Source of the DNA: a virus | DNA length: 53,614 nucleotides | Reading direction: 5' to 3' (one strand) | Virus record (IMG/VR): IMGVR_UViG_3300034120_000351 | Coordinates: 1 to 53,614 of that record | Shown: in pieces, positions 1 to 7,765 of the stretch | Numbering within the stretch: position 1 is the stretch's first letter | Layout of the letters: each line of letters begins with the position of its first letter | Made by a program: the position numbers and the translations under genes | Notes under the pieces: model-generated | Told to the model about the DNA's origin: nothing | Databases searched by the model: none | The model's input: the letters and a program-made list of their open reading frames with translations, nothing else

Positions 1-263
1 CGGCAGTAGTTCCAAAGCTGAAGCGTATCAACCGGCAGGTCACCGTGCTCTGCCTGCCAGACGTAGGCGTGGATGGGTAGCTTGTCGTACAACGCGCCGT
101 AGGCGGGCAGCAGCGACTCAATGCGGAACACCTGACCACGCAGGGCTTTCAAGCTCACCCATACTGCAGGTTCAAGCTCGCCGTGTCCCTTTTGAAAGTT
201 GTACAAAAACTCCTTGCGCACGAAGCACTTGACCGGAGGTAGCGAGGCAACAATGTAGCTCAT
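1..263 (-). CDS. conserved phage hypothetical protein, 3' end cut by window edge
   Basis: An open frame reads leftward from an ATG at 263 to the window edge without a stop, giving 87 residues of an incomplete protein. It starts MSYIVASLPPVK and contains FRIESLLPAYGALYDKLP. The start overlaps the stop of the preceding gene in an ATGA junction, and AGGAG lies about 8 bases upstream. The sequence looks like a small conserved phage protein, but no function can be assigned. It is the last visible gene of the leftward operon that begins at the helicase. Confidence 0.7.
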   Translation of the reverse strand, partial: MSYIVASLPPVKCFVRKEFLYNFQKGHGELEPAVWVSLKALRGQVFRIESLLPAYGALYDKLPIHAYVWQAEHGDLPVDTLQLWNYC

Positions 264-487
264 GTGTTCTTCTCCTTAAGGGTTGACTGAGCCATAAGGA
301 TCGCCCACTCTACGGTCTGAGCATTGGCACGAATGGTGTCGACTTCTTTGTCGGTCAGATTTTGCCAGCCTTTAGATTTGCTAAGTGTTGGTTGAGTCAG
401 CACCGACATGATCTGGTAGTTCTGCTTTACGACCTGCTCATTCACTGCAAACATGCGGTGCAAAAACTCTATTTGGTCTTCAGTCAT
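260..487 (-). CDS. small hypothetical protein (75 aa)
   Basis: This 75-residue protein is probably helical, with no recognisable catalytic motif and no membrane segment. It is chained to both neighbours by 4-base ATGA overlaps, which supports translation as part of the leftward operon. Function unknown. Confidence 0.65.
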   Translation of the reverse strand: MTEDQIEFLHRMFAVNEQVVKQNYQIMSVLTQPTLSKSKGWQNLTDKEVDTIRANAQTVEWAILMAQSTLKEKNT

Positions 488-684
488 TTGTCTTCCTTAG
501 GTTTGACGGGCAGCGGAGCCCAGTGCGTCCACCATGGGTCTTTGCCGTGGTATTGACCGTACACGGCGACCCCACCCGCGCCGAGCAGCTGAACCTTTAC
601 TCCTCTGGGGCAGGTGTCCATCGGTTGCCAGTAGTACTCGCGGTCAACGGCTACGGTACGAGCGCTGTTGATCTCTACGGTCAT
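484..684 (-). CDS. small hypothetical protein (66 aa)
   Basis: A 66-residue protein rich in aromatic residues. The motif YWQPMDTCPRG, followed by a WW-T-W-APLP stretch, resembles the small DUF551-like proteins of many phages (WxPMxxxPxxG ... W-P-P). It overlaps both neighbours by 4 bases. The family assignment is tentative and no activity is known. Confidence 0.65.
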   Translation of the reverse strand: MTVEINSARTVAVDREYYWQPMDTCPRGVKVQLLGAGGVAVYGQYHGKDPWWTHWAPLPVKPKEDK

Positions 685-935
685 GCTTGTCCCCTTGCTC
701 GGATGGTGTCACGGTTATCAATACAAGCCGCCCATGCCGACTGCGTTGTTGAGTTTTGTTCAAGCCCCGCATATACATCAGCATGTTTCTTACAAACTTC
801 AGCACACGCCTCACGCTCATGTTGTGCTACTAGCTTGGCAAAGGCAGTTAACAATTCAACATTGCGCCCGAGCGTCATGACTTCGCGGTACATTCCCGCT
901 TGTACAGCCAACTCAATTATTTCATCTTTTGTCAT
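681..935 (-). CDS. small hypothetical protein (84 aa)
   Basis: An 84-residue protein starting MTKDEIIELAVQAG, with a central helix containing EREACAEVC. This layout (short N-terminal helix, then ALV-HEREACAEVC-K) is very common among small phage proteins of unknown role. It is in the leftward operon with ATGA-type overlaps at both ends. Confidence 0.65.
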   Translation of the reverse strand: MTKDEIIELAVQAGMYREVMTLGRNVELLTAFAKLVAQHEREACAEVCKKHADVYAGLEQNSTTQSAWAACIDNRDTIRARGQA

Positions 936-1123
936 GATTTCATGTCCCTCACGTAGCGGGCAAAGCTGGCAGCGGTATCGCCGAACGGCATGCGGTCGAA
1001 CTCACGCGCCACCTCCTCAAGCACCTCGTTGCGGTGCGCTGAGTTGTAGCACTTTGCGGGGGTCGGGCACTCAGCATGGTAACATCCTGGGCACACGAAG
1101 TCGAGCTTCAGTTGATCGGTCAT
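932..1123 (-). CDS. small Cys-rich hypothetical protein (63 aa)
   Basis: The chosen start is the ATG at 1123, which overlaps the stop of the upstream gene in an ATGA junction. The frame is open further upstream, but that extension lies inside the neighbouring gene. The 63-residue product carries a cysteine/histidine cluster (CPGCYHAECPTPAKC) that could bind zinc. The rest looks helical. Function unknown. Confidence 0.6.
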   Translation of the reverse strand: MTDQLKLDFVCPGCYHAECPTPAKCYNSAHRNEVLEEVAREFDRMPFGDTAASFARYVRDMKS

Positions 1124-1422
1124 TGTATTCTCCCCCGCATAGCGGCGACCTGCGCCCGCTGTTGATCCATCAACTCGTCGCGCTGACTGCACACCAGCTT
1201 GTACATCTCGTACAGGGTGTCAATTTCATCTTGCGCCTTCTCACGCTCGGCTTTGACAGCCGCCTGCACCAACACTTGGATGTTGTGACCAATCGCATTT
1301 AATACAAACTTTGCGGCGTCGTTAGCAGGAATATCAGGGTTAACCCAAATACCGTCTTTAGACAAGCGCAAAACTTCTACGCTTGGCTCGTTGCTGAAAA
1401 ATCGAATAGAGTCAGTTGTCAT
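1120..1422 (-). CDS. hypothetical protein (100 aa)
   Basis: A 100-residue protein with an N-terminal segment including SKDGIWVNPD and a C-terminal half predicted to be a long, possibly coiled-coil helix. It is chained to its neighbours by 4-base overlaps. Function unknown. Confidence 0.65.
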   Translation of the reverse strand: MTTDSIRFFSNEPSVEVLRLSKDGIWVNPDIPANDAAKFVLNAIGHNIQVLVQAAVKAEREKAQDEIDTLYEMYKLVCSQRDELMDQQRAQVAAMRGRIQ

Positions 1423-1598
1423 ATTGTCGCCCTTCTTTGCGTGCGCGTTGTAGGTTCAAATTTTTCAGGCGGCGGGGGTGTCATCTTCTCGCTAGGCGGG
1501 GTCCAGCCGTACTTGCGCCAGAGCGCTTGCACGTCTGCGCCGGTTGTCCACTTGAAGTCAGGGTGACCTACAGGTATCCAAGGTATTGTCTTTTTCAT
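1419..1598 (-). CDS. small hypothetical protein (59 aa)
   Basis: The frame opens at a TTG at 1622, but the ATG at 1598 (MKKTIPWIP) is preferred because GAGG lies about 12 bases upstream and just after the stop of the primase gene. The product has W and P residues in a pattern like WxPxxxPD-W-G-D-Q-L-RKYGW-PP and a basic tail. The stretch ADVQALWRKYGWTPP is typical of short phage proteins of unknown function. Confidence 0.6.
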   Translation of the reverse strand: MKKTIPWIPVGHPDFKWTTGADVQALWRKYGWTPPSEKMTPPPPEKFEPTTRTQRRATI

Positions 1599-1618
1599 TT
1601 CTAAGTTATCCTCTATTT

Positions 1619-3757
1619 TCAAATGCCGAACTTACCGCGTTCGATTGCGGCAACCACTTCTTCATTCACACGCAGGTAGTGGTTGGCTCGTCCCTGCGGC
1701 TTCTCTAACTCAATGCGCTCGAGCGATCCGTCGTTCAGCAAACTGGTGACGGCGCGTTCTTTGCGCTCTTGAGATGCTTTGACACCGCCCTGTGCCACGG
1801 GCAGACGTTCGTAGTAGGAGCGGCTCTTGCCCGCGTCACGGCGTACGAGTTCAATAATGTCGTCGCAGATCCGTGACCATTGCTCCTGCTCTTTTTGTTC
1901 TTTGCGGTCTTCCTTCATTTGCGTGCGCTCTCCTGGTTTGAGAGGACGGGCAACGGAGTGGCTGAACCAGATCTCCTTGTCGTAGCCTAGCACGTCTTTG
2001 TGGTTCTCTCGGTTTGACACGAGGTCAAAGGTGAGTTCAGCAAAGGCGGTGGGGAACCTGACCTTTGTCGCTTTGAGCACGCGGGGTGCGTCGGCATGCT
2101 CGCCGTCTTTGAACACAGTGTACACACCTTGCGCATCGCCCGTCCACGCTGATGCACCGCGAGGTGAGAGGAAGTCTGACTCAGATGAGCCGAGCGCCTT
2201 TGCTGTATGGCTGACGATGATTATAGGGAAGGTGGCAAACGCCTGTTTGATGTACGCCATGGCTCGCCCGACCTCAGCGTTGTCGTTTTCATTTTCCAAA
2301 TCAAATACCGCGTTCGCAGTATCAAACACCACCAACGGCAGCGCCGCGTGATACGTCCCATCAGCCTTCTCATTGTCCACTGTCCATTCTTTGTACTCGT
2401 CAGCCACTTGGGCGACTATCTTGGGGTCTAACCTCTGCGCGTTAACGACTCGCACTCGCTCGTTGAAGTCATTAACGGACAAGCCAGTGTAACCCCACGA
2501 GTAGAGCGAGTAAATGACGCGTTGAACCTGCACGACCGACTCGGTGATGATGATCACGTTGCGACGCACGGCGGGCTTGAGCACGTAGTCATGCGGGCAG
2601 AGGTGCGCAGTGGCTAACGCCATAGGCACGATGAGGGTTGTCTTACCGACTCCAGGAGAACCGGCGACTACGTTGACACCGGTTGACATAAAGTCCTCGT
2701 ATACGTACTCAAAGACGTTGACTTCACCCGCGCCTGAGGCGACTGAGTTTTTGAGACTGAGCGGATGAACTGCGGGTTTGCCGTCAGGGGTTGTAGCGGC
2801 GGCTTGCGGAGCCTCGTGAGTGTTACCCGCCCAGCCGTTATCAATCGCCATGCGGAAGATTGAGCGGTAGGTGATTGAGTGAGGGGTGCTGATGTCACGC
2901 TCCCACTTACGCCTCTGCGCGGCGGCATCAAACTTCTCACTGGTCGCCGCCCACTCGGTCCAGATCTTGTAGCCGTTCTCGCCGTACGGCTTGAGCACCA
3001 TACCGACGTTGACCCACGTTGTGTAGTCGTCAGCGTCAACATGTTTGAGCGCGGAGCGCAGGTCATCAAAGGTTTGAGCCGTGGCCACCGGAACACCGCC
3101 ACGCTCGGTGAGGCTATAATTGACCGGAGGTCGTGCTTTACTCGCTATCAGCTGAGGCAAGGGAGAGGGCTTTGCCGGACGGGTTTGACTGAGCGGCGAG
3201 CGCCCTTGTTGCCATTTGTAATCACCGGACGGTCCGAGCGTAGGCGCGACGCAGATATAGCCATGGTGCTTCAGGTCAAGACCTTTGCCGAGCGTGCCAG
3301 GATACGTCATGTCCTCATCAGCGGTGAACAGCCGATGCTCCCCGCCGCCTTGAGTCACTGCCGTACAGTCAGAGTGCATGACGCCGTGTTCGGCTTCTAG
3401 CTCTGCCAGCGAGTCAACACCGCCGTTCTGCGGGTCAATGTCCAGCGCCAGCAAACCTGACTCGGCGAGCGAAATACCGATGCCCGCGTTGGGGTCAGTT
3501 GCCCACCAGTCTTTGATGATTTGTTCGTCAACAGTAGCGTCTTGATGTCCGTGCGGAACTAACTCAGACTGAGGGTGCTTACCCGCCTTGTGACCTTTCT
3601 CAGTGTTAGGGCGACCGCACCGGCATTGACCGTGATCATCCACTGACCACACCGGTAACACGTACCAACCGAGCTTTGCGTAGGCTAACGCATAGTCTAG
3701 GGTTTTTGGTCCGTCAGTGTCTACTGCCCAGACATGCTTAGGCGTCTTGCTCGTCAT
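1619..3757 (-). CDS. bifunctional primase-polymerase / RepA-like ATPase (712 aa)
   Basis: This probably makes primers and unwinds DNA at the phage replication fork. Residues 18-200 look like a Prim-Pol domain: LDIDPQNGG gives the paired acidic residues D106 and D108, and QGGGEHRLF at 136-144 carries the conserved histidine. Residues 230-310 resemble the primase C-terminal (PriCT-2) helical domain, ending in YRSIFRMA. Residues 340-600 form a RecA/RepA-type ATPase with Walker A GSPGVGKTT at 366-374 and a later LVVFDTAN Walker B-like strand. The C-terminus looks like a winged helix. The start overlaps the helicase stop in TAATG, so the two genes are translationally coupled. Confidence 0.88.
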   Translation of the reverse strand: MTSKTPKHVWAVDTDGPKTLDYALAYAKLGWYVLPVWSVDDHGQCRCGRPNTEKGHKAGKHPQSELVPHGHQDATVDEQIIKDWWATDPNAGIGISLAESGLLALDIDPQNGGVDSLAELEAEHGVMHSDCTAVTQGGGEHRLFTADEDMTYPGTLGKGLDLKHHGYICVAPTLGPSGDYKWQQGRSPLSQTRPAKPSPLPQLIASKARPPVNYSLTERGGVPVATAQTFDDLRSALKHVDADDYTTWVNVGMVLKPYGENGYKIWTEWAATSEKFDAAAQRRKWERDISTPHSITYRSIFRMAIDNGWAGNTHEAPQAAATTPDGKPAVHPLSLKNSVASGAGEVNVFEYVYEDFMSTGVNVVAGSPGVGKTTLIVPMALATAHLCPHDYVLKPAVRRNVIIITESVVQVQRVIYSLYSWGYTGLSVNDFNERVRVVNAQRLDPKIVAQVADEYKEWTVDNEKADGTYHAALPLVVFDTANAVFDLENENDNAEVGRAMAYIKQAFATFPIIIVSHTAKALGSSESDFLSPRGASAWTGDAQGVYTVFKDGEHADAPRVLKATKVRFPTAFAELTFDLVSNRENHKDVLGYDKEIWFSHSVARPLKPGERTQMKEDRKEQKEQEQWSRICDDIIELVRRDAGKSRSYYERLPVAQGGVKASQERKERAVTSLLNDGSLERIELEKPQGRANHYLRVNEEVVAAIERGKFGI

Positions 3758-5310
3758 TATTCTGTTTCTCCGTTGAAATACTCCTCAAGCACATTCCAAT
3801 AGCGCCCAGACTTGCGTACAGTAACCGCGACCGGTTGTCGAGCGCCTTTCAGTTGCCACGTGAGTGAACGAGCAGGGGAGGGTAAGTTTACCGCAAGTGC
3901 GCGTCTTTTGAAAAACGCCACCGATTGCGATGTGGGTGTTTCGGTGCTGATGAAAGTAGAAGCGTCAATACGCGCCCCCTCATCCGTGACGCATGCGTAC
4001 TGCACGAGCAACACCGGTTGATTAGGGTTACGCCGCGTGGGTAGCGCGACGCAGTTAACACCGCTGACTGTGACTTTGATGATTGAGTCATCGGTCGCCT
4101 CGAGTCCGGTCATAGGGTCGATAGGCTTCAAAGTGCGCACACCAGGATAGACCTTGCGCTCTTTCTTGACGTAAGGCTTAGTGGGCACGGCGGGAAGCTC
4201 CTCCGGTTCAGCGTCAAGGCTCTGCCGGTAGAAGTTGTCGTACATGTCGACGCCGCCCAGCCGTTGCAGGTTACCGACGAAGTCAAGCACGAGGCAGTTC
4301 TTTTTGCTGTCGTGTAGGCGCGTGCCCCGACCTTGAATCTGAACCCACAGAGAGGAGGAAAGAGTTGGTCTCAGGCACACGATGCAGTCGAGCGCGGGGA
4401 AGTCAAAACCGGTGGTAATCATATCAACCGAGCAGAGCACACGGCTTGCGCCGCTCAGGAACCGATCCAAAATGTAGTCCCTGTCCGCGCCCTTCAGGTT
4501 GCCCGCCATGACTTCCGTTGACCAGCCGGTGACCTTGGTGATTGCGTTAGCGGCTCGCATAGCGGCGGTAATCGTTGGGCAGTACACCGCAATATGTTTC
4601 CGGTTGCCGGCGAGAGTGACTAACGATTCAGCCATTGACTCAAGCCAATCGTTCATCTGCTTGTCACCGACCTCGGTTTGCACAAAGTCGCCGCTCACGC
4701 TCACGTCCTCGAGGTCAAGTTGAAACGCGGTCTCAACGCCCACTAGCGGGCAGAGCCAGCCGTCGTGAACGGCGCGGGGTACAGGGTAGTTATAGGCGAG
4801 GCGGTCAAACCAGAACTGCTCTCCGTCACCGTAAATGATTCCGTTGTCCATGCGCCACGGCGTAGCGGTCATAGCGACGCGTTGAGCAGCGGGGTAACGG
4901 CGTAGGATTGATTCGTAGAGCGTCGGTTCACCCTCGTTGTGCGGGACGCGGTGGGCTTCGTCTATGATGATGAGGTCAGGCGCTTGCATTTCAGCTAGGA
5001 CACCCATCATGCTTTGAATGGTACCGAAGGTAACGTCGCCGTCAACGTCCTTGCGGTTCAGTCCCGCGCACACTATGGACGGCTTGAGTCCGCTATAGCG
5101 CGTGTAGGTGGAAGCGTTTTGCTTGACGAGTTGCTGAACGTGGGTGAGTACCCAAGTGTTTTTGCCGAGGTCTCTATAGAGGCTAGCTATAGCGGCGATG
5201 ATGAGAGACTTGCCCGTACCGGTGGCGAGTTGAAGCACAGGGTTGACGCCTTTCCCTAGCGCGGCTATAGCGGCTTGGGTTGCTTCGTCTTGGTAGGGTC
5301 TGAGTTGCAT
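3757..5310 (-). CDS. superfamily 2 DEAH-type helicase (517 aa)
   Basis: An ATP-dependent helicase or translocase of the UvsW/type III restriction-helicase kind, probably acting in replication initiation or fork repair. Motif I is TGTGKS (30-35), motif II DEAH (117-120), motif III TATPW (148-152) and motif VI QIQGRGTRLH (about 330). A C-terminal region of about 130 residues is unassigned. It is the first gene of the leftward operon, and its ATG is preceded by the repeated leader ATAACTGGAGAAT and by a candidate promoter at 5345-5373. Confidence 0.9.
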   Translation of the reverse strand: MQLRPYQDEATQAAIAALGKGVNPVLQLATGTGKSLIIAAIASLYRDLGKNTWVLTHVQQLVKQNASTYTRYSGLKPSIVCAGLNRKDVDGDVTFGTIQSMMGVLAEMQAPDLIIIDEAHRVPHNEGEPTLYESILRRYPAAQRVAMTATPWRMDNGIIYGDGEQFWFDRLAYNYPVPRAVHDGWLCPLVGVETAFQLDLEDVSVSGDFVQTEVGDKQMNDWLESMAESLVTLAGNRKHIAVYCPTITAAMRAANAITKVTGWSTEVMAGNLKGADRDYILDRFLSGASRVLCSVDMITTGFDFPALDCIVCLRPTLSSSLWVQIQGRGTRLHDSKKNCLVLDFVGNLQRLGGVDMYDNFYRQSLDAEPEELPAVPTKPYVKKERKVYPGVRTLKPIDPMTGLEATDDSIIKVTVSGVNCVALPTRRNPNQPVLLVQYACVTDEGARIDASTFISTETPTSQSVAFFKRRALAVNLPSPARSLTWQLKGARQPVAVTVRKSGRYWNVLEEYFNGETE

Positions 5311-5316
5311 TAAATA

Positions 5317-5329
5317 ATTCTCCAGTTAT
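5317..5329 (-). promoter_or_regulatory. repeated RBS leader ATAACTGGAGAAT
   Basis: This minus-strand copy of the TAACTGGAGAA translation leader lies directly before the helicase ATG. The same element precedes several plus-strand genes, so both divergent operons use one leader type. Confidence 0.6.
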
Positions 5330-5344
5330 ACGTTATCACTGCGA

Positions 5345-5373
5345 ATTATGCCTGAGAATTTCAGAAAAAGCAA
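5345..5373 (-). promoter_or_regulatory. candidate sigma70-like promoter, leftward
   Basis: On the minus strand TTGCTT is followed after 17 bases by CATAAT. It points at the helicase gene 35 bases downstream. Found by eye from hexamers and spacing only. Confidence 0.45.
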
Positions 5374-5487
5374 ATTATTTGAAAAAACTTTTTGCGGCGA
5401 CATTGAATTAGCCACTGTGAAAAGCGTGCTTCCCATAGGGGGAATGGCTAATAACCAACTGCGGTGAAGGGTCATTAAAAATATCGC

Positions 5488-5517
5488 TTGGCGTTTCAGA
5501 AAATTTGAAACTATAAT
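5488..5517 (+). promoter_or_regulatory. candidate sigma70-like promoter, rightward early
   Basis: TTGGCG (5488-5493) and TATAAT (5512-5517) are spaced by 18 bases and lie about 33 bases upstream of the first early gene. The -10 box sits inside a short inverted repeat TTGAA-N7-TTCAA. Confidence 0.6.
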
Positions 5518-5532
5518 TCAATCCATACCTTG

Positions 5533-5546
5533 ATAACTGGAGAACT
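5533..5546 (+). promoter_or_regulatory. repeated RBS leader ATAACTGGAGAACT
   Basis: First plus-strand copy of the 14-base leader, 3 bases before the ATG of the first early gene. GGAG is the Shine-Dalgarno core. Further copies are at 5809, 6146, 6375 (one inserted A) and 13125. Confidence 0.65.
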
Positions 5547-5549
5547 TGA

Positions 5550-5801
5550 ATGACACACGACCGCCGCTACGACAAATTAATCGCAGATTGCAGCAAGATT
5601 GAAAGCCGCAGCAATCGTCTCGCCGTTGACGAAATCATTGACAGCGCTCGCATCAACGCTAACGACACCGTCCGCGACGAAAAACTCCCCTTGTCTGACT
5701 GGGATCGTTTCTTCACTGCTACCCTCGCTAGCATTTTGAGCGAAGGCGGTCGTAATCACCACGTAGTTGCTTTTTTCACTAAGCGTGGCATCACTTTTTA
5801 A
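5550..5801 (+). CDS. early hypothetical protein (83 aa)
   Basis: First rightward early gene, with the repeated leader upstream. The 83-residue product is charged and probably helical, without a recognisable domain. Its position right behind a strong-looking promoter suggests a host take-over or regulatory role, but the sequence gives no direct evidence. Confidence 0.7.
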   Translation: MTHDRRYDKLIADCSKIESRSNRLAVDEIIDSARINANDTVRDEKLPLSDWDRFFTATLASILSEGGRNHHVVAFFTKRGITF

Positions 5802-5808
5802 TAACTCA

Positions 5809-5822
5809 ATAACTGGAGAACT
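5809..5822 (+). promoter_or_regulatory. repeated RBS leader ATAACTGGAGAACT
   Basis: Second plus-strand copy, preceded by ATAACTCA so that the ATAACT unit occurs twice in tandem. It drives the gene starting at 5827. Confidence 0.65.
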
Positions 5823-5826
5823 CACC

Positions 5827-6126
5827 ATGAACATCAACAAAACAATCATCGCTCGCATCGAAGAGTACCGCGCTACTAACAAGAATCCTTGCAAGAGCTA
5901 CGCTACTGAAGCCGCTGCTGAGAAGGCTACCGCTCAAATGGCGCAGGACGCCGCTAACTACTTCCACAAAGAGCGCGGTGTTGAGGCTCGTCCCGCTCAG
6001 TACGTCGTCATATATAACGAGGCATGGGGTCGTTGGGTTGGTGCGGTCAACATGACCGAGCTGATTCAGCGCTCATCAAGCACTGGCGGCTACATCGGCT
6101 ACTGTACCGGCTTCTTCGTTTTCTAA
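5827..6126 (+). CDS. early hypothetical protein (99 aa)
   Basis: The ATG at 5827 (MNINKTIIARIEEY) is chosen over an upstream in-frame start because the repeated leader lies directly before it. The product has an N-terminal helix, a segment like ESYATEAAAEKA-type phage proteins (here KSYATEAAAEKATAQ) and a C-terminal strand region ending GYCTGFFVF. This resembles small phage proteins that combine a helix with a short beta domain (...YVVIYNEAWGRWVGAVN). Function unknown. Confidence 0.72.
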   Translation: MNINKTIIARIEEYRATNKNPCKSYATEAAAEKATAQMAQDAANYFHKERGVEARPAQYVVIYNEAWGRWVGAVNMTELIQRSSSTGGYIGYCTGFFVF

Positions 6127-6145
6127 TCGCCCTCTCAATAACTCA

Positions 6146-6159
6146 ATAACTGGAGAACT
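6146..6159 (+). promoter_or_regulatory. repeated RBS leader ATAACTGGAGAACT
   Basis: Third plus-strand copy, again preceded by CAATAACT. It lies 3 bases before the ATG at 6163. Confidence 0.65.
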
Positions 6160-6162
6160 CGC

Positions 6163-6363
6163 ATGTCTCAACCTATCACAAACACCACACTCTTAGTTAC
6201 CGTGAAAAATGTCTACGGTAAAGAGACGATCTACCCTGCTAACAGCACGGCTCAGATCTTTGCTGACCTCGCCCGTCAGTACACTCTGACTCGCGAGACG
6301 CTCAAACTCGCTAAGAGCCTCGGTTACGCCATTGAAGTCAAGCAGACCGAACTGGCTTTTTAA
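6163..6363 (+). CDS. early hypothetical protein (66 aa)
   Basis: A 66-residue protein with the segment TVKNVYGKETIYPAN followed by a helical stretch. The pattern V-NVYG---IYPA resembles short phage/plasmid proteins of unknown function. It is preceded by the repeated leader. Confidence 0.68.
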   Translation: MSQPITNTTLLVTVKNVYGKETIYPANSTAQIFADLARQYTLTRETLKLAKSLGYAIEVKQTELAF

Positions 6364-6374
6364 TCAATAACTCA

Positions 6375-6389
6375 ATAACTAGGAGAACT
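6375..6389 (+). promoter_or_regulatory. variant RBS leader ATAACTAGGAGAACT
   Basis: Fourth plus-strand copy, with one extra A that extends the Shine-Dalgarno core to AGGAG. It lies 3 bases before the ATG at 6393 and is preceded by CAATAACT. Confidence 0.6.
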
Positions 6390-6392
6390 ACT

Positions 6393-6602
6393 ATGAAACG
6401 CAAAGACCAAGGTAAGAAAGAATACGTCGTCATAATTAAAGACGAGGACGGCACACGCCGCGTCTTCTCTCGCCCAGTCACATCTAACCAAGCCGTGTTC
6501 CTGATCTGCGGCTCTAGCTTACCGCTGGACTTCGTCGCTATCCGTCACCTTGAAGAGCTGGGCATCAAGCCCCACGCAACTACGTTCAAGGAGGCAGCAT
6601 GA
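6393..6602 (+). CDS. early hypothetical protein (69 aa)
   Basis: A small basic protein (MKRKDQGKKEYVVIIKDED) with an N-terminal beta segment. It has no recognisable domain. It ends in an ATGA overlap with the next small gene. Confidence 0.66.
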   Translation: MKRKDQGKKEYVVIIKDEDGTRRVFSRPVTSNQAVFLICGSSLPLDFVAIRHLEELGIKPHATTFKEAA

Positions 6603-6757
6603 ACACGTTATTCGCTTTAGAAGAACACTTGTGTATGTTGCTAGTTGAAGACAAGTTTTGTTTTGAAGAGGGCGACTGGGATCGCCTTGAAAGAATTCGT
6701 CTGGCAATCGATGACACCCGCGCTCAAATCGAGTTTTTGAAAGGGGTGAAAGCATGA
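6599..6757 (+). CDS. small hypothetical protein (52 aa)
   Basis: A 52-residue acidic protein starting MNTLFALEEHLCMLLVED. GGAG lies upstream (AAGGAGGCAGC-ATG), and the gene overlaps both neighbours by 4 bases. Function unknown. Confidence 0.6.
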   Translation: MNTLFALEEHLCMLLVEDKFCFEEGDWDRLERIRLAIDDTRAQIEFLKGVKA

Positions 6758-6930
6758 CCTCACGCATCACATTCCTGCTCATCCTGATCGCGCTCGGCGC
6801 GGTTGGGACGTTTGATTACGACAGCGCGGTTGATGAGGAGATCGCGTATTGCGACCGCCTCAAAAACAAAGTGCACACCGACTACAACCGCATCAAGAGC
6901 ACCTGCGCGGCTCGCCACTGGAGCAAATAA
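6754..6930 (+). CDS. small membrane or secreted protein (58 aa)
   Basis: A 58-residue product with an N-terminal hydrophobic segment (ITFLLILIALGAVGTF) and then a polar tail with two cysteines (AYCDRLKNKV and IKSTCAARHW). It could be a single-pass inner-membrane protein or an exported peptide with one disulfide. It starts in an ATGA overlap with the preceding gene. Function unknown. Confidence 0.6.
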   Translation: MTSRITFLLILIALGAVGTFDYDSAVDEEIAYCDRLKNKVHTDYNRIKSTCAARHWSK

Positions 6931-6931
6931 C

Positions 6932-7633
6932 ATGAGAACACGAATTGTTTGGAGCACCGAAGAAAAAGCCGCTCACTATGAGCGCCTTGTGTTGCTGTTC
7001 AAGGGTAATCCCGCTCTTGACTCTAAGACCGCGTTCCGTGAGGCTCAAGACGCCCTGCGCTATGAGCGCCACCGCAAGATCACTGACGGCACGGTCTTCA
7101 CGCATAAGGTGATGATAGCTAAGGCGCGTGCTGAAGCTAAGCGCGACCCTATCCCGCAGCCAGCAGTGACTGCCGCACCGGTCGCCGCTGAACCCGCTAA
7201 CCCGCTGCTCAAGATCTTTGACGACCTGCTTGACTTGTTAGCTGACCGCATAGCGGAACGCCTTCGCCCGCAGATGACGTTCACTGAAGTCAAAGAGCAG
7301 ATTAACACTCAGTTTGACACGCAGTTCAAGCGCTACAAGGCTGAGGTAACACCGCCTAAGCCCCGCAAGCCCACTGTGTTGATCATCGGTTTGAACGGCT
7401 GTCAAATGTCGGTGGTGACCAGCAAGTACCTTGACGTTAAGTTCTCATTCATGACCGGTGAGGAGGCTGTGAGCCGTAACCGGTTTAATGCTGATCACAC
7501 AATCTTGATGACTAAGTTTATCAACCACAGCGCTCAAGCTAAGTACCGCACAGCGCCTAACCTCCATTACTGCAACGGCGGTGTGTCTGACTTGACTACG
7601 CTTATGCACATCATCATGAAAGGTTCAGTATGA
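6932..7633 (+). CDS. hypothetical protein with C-terminal DUF2325-like domain (233 aa)
   Basis: The ATG at 6932 is preferred; the frame also opens upstream, but that region is occupied by the preceding small gene. Residues 1-60 look helical and DNA-binding-like. A Pro/Ala linker follows at about 75-90, and a long amphipathic helix at 90-140. The last 80 residues form a Rossmann-like segment: TVLIIGLNGCQ, then ADHTILMTKFINHS, then NLHYCNGGVSDL. This order resembles DUF2325 (vlIvG..., vi--T-fisH, -g-S-l). The assignment is tentative. It may be an early regulator. Confidence 0.6.
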   Translation: MRTRIVWSTEEKAAHYERLVLLFKGNPALDSKTAFREAQDALRYERHRKITDGTVFTHKVMIAKARAEAKRDPIPQPAVTAAPVAAEPANPLLKIFDDLLDLLADRIAERLRPQMTFTEVKEQINTQFDTQFKRYKAEVTPPKPRKPTVLIIGLNGCQMSVVTSKYLDVKFSFMTGEEAVSRNRFNADHTILMTKFINHSAQAKYRTAPNLHYCNGGVSDLTTLMHIIMKGSV

Positions 7634-7740
7634 ACAACTGGCCATTCCCACCCCCAACCGGTCCCGTGCCTTGGACTGCTAAGCAGATTCGCGAATATGC
7701 ACGTAAGCGCATCGAGCAGACCGAAAAAGCCCCTTTTTAA
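7630..7740 (+). CDS. small hypothetical protein (36 aa)
   Basis: A 36-residue product starting MNNWPFPPPTGPVPW, with an amphipathic helix behind. It is linked to the preceding gene by an ATGA overlap. Short proteins with the P-P-TGPVPW-A-QI pattern recur in phages. Function unknown. Confidence 0.5.
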   Translation: MNNWPFPPPTGPVPWTAKQIREYARKRIEQTEKAPF

Positions 7741-7765
7741 TCAGAATTTTCCTTGGAGATTTGAA

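Larger units (their letters stand above)
5311..5549. other. divergent intergenic control region
   Basis: These 239 bases separate the leftward helicase/primase operon from the rightward early genes. They are AT-rich, with no plausible gene. They hold a candidate promoter in each direction, the shared RBS leader at both ends, two copies of TTTCAGAAAA (near 5360 and 5495), and a G-rich stretch CATAGGGGGAATGG near 5440. They could also include a replication origin, but no iterated origin repeats are visible. Confidence 0.6.

Noticed and set aside
523-1302. 259-residue plus-strand frame
   Set aside because: It runs opposite to a chain of small genes with ATGA overlaps and good ribosome sites. 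Its composition is that of a shadow frame.
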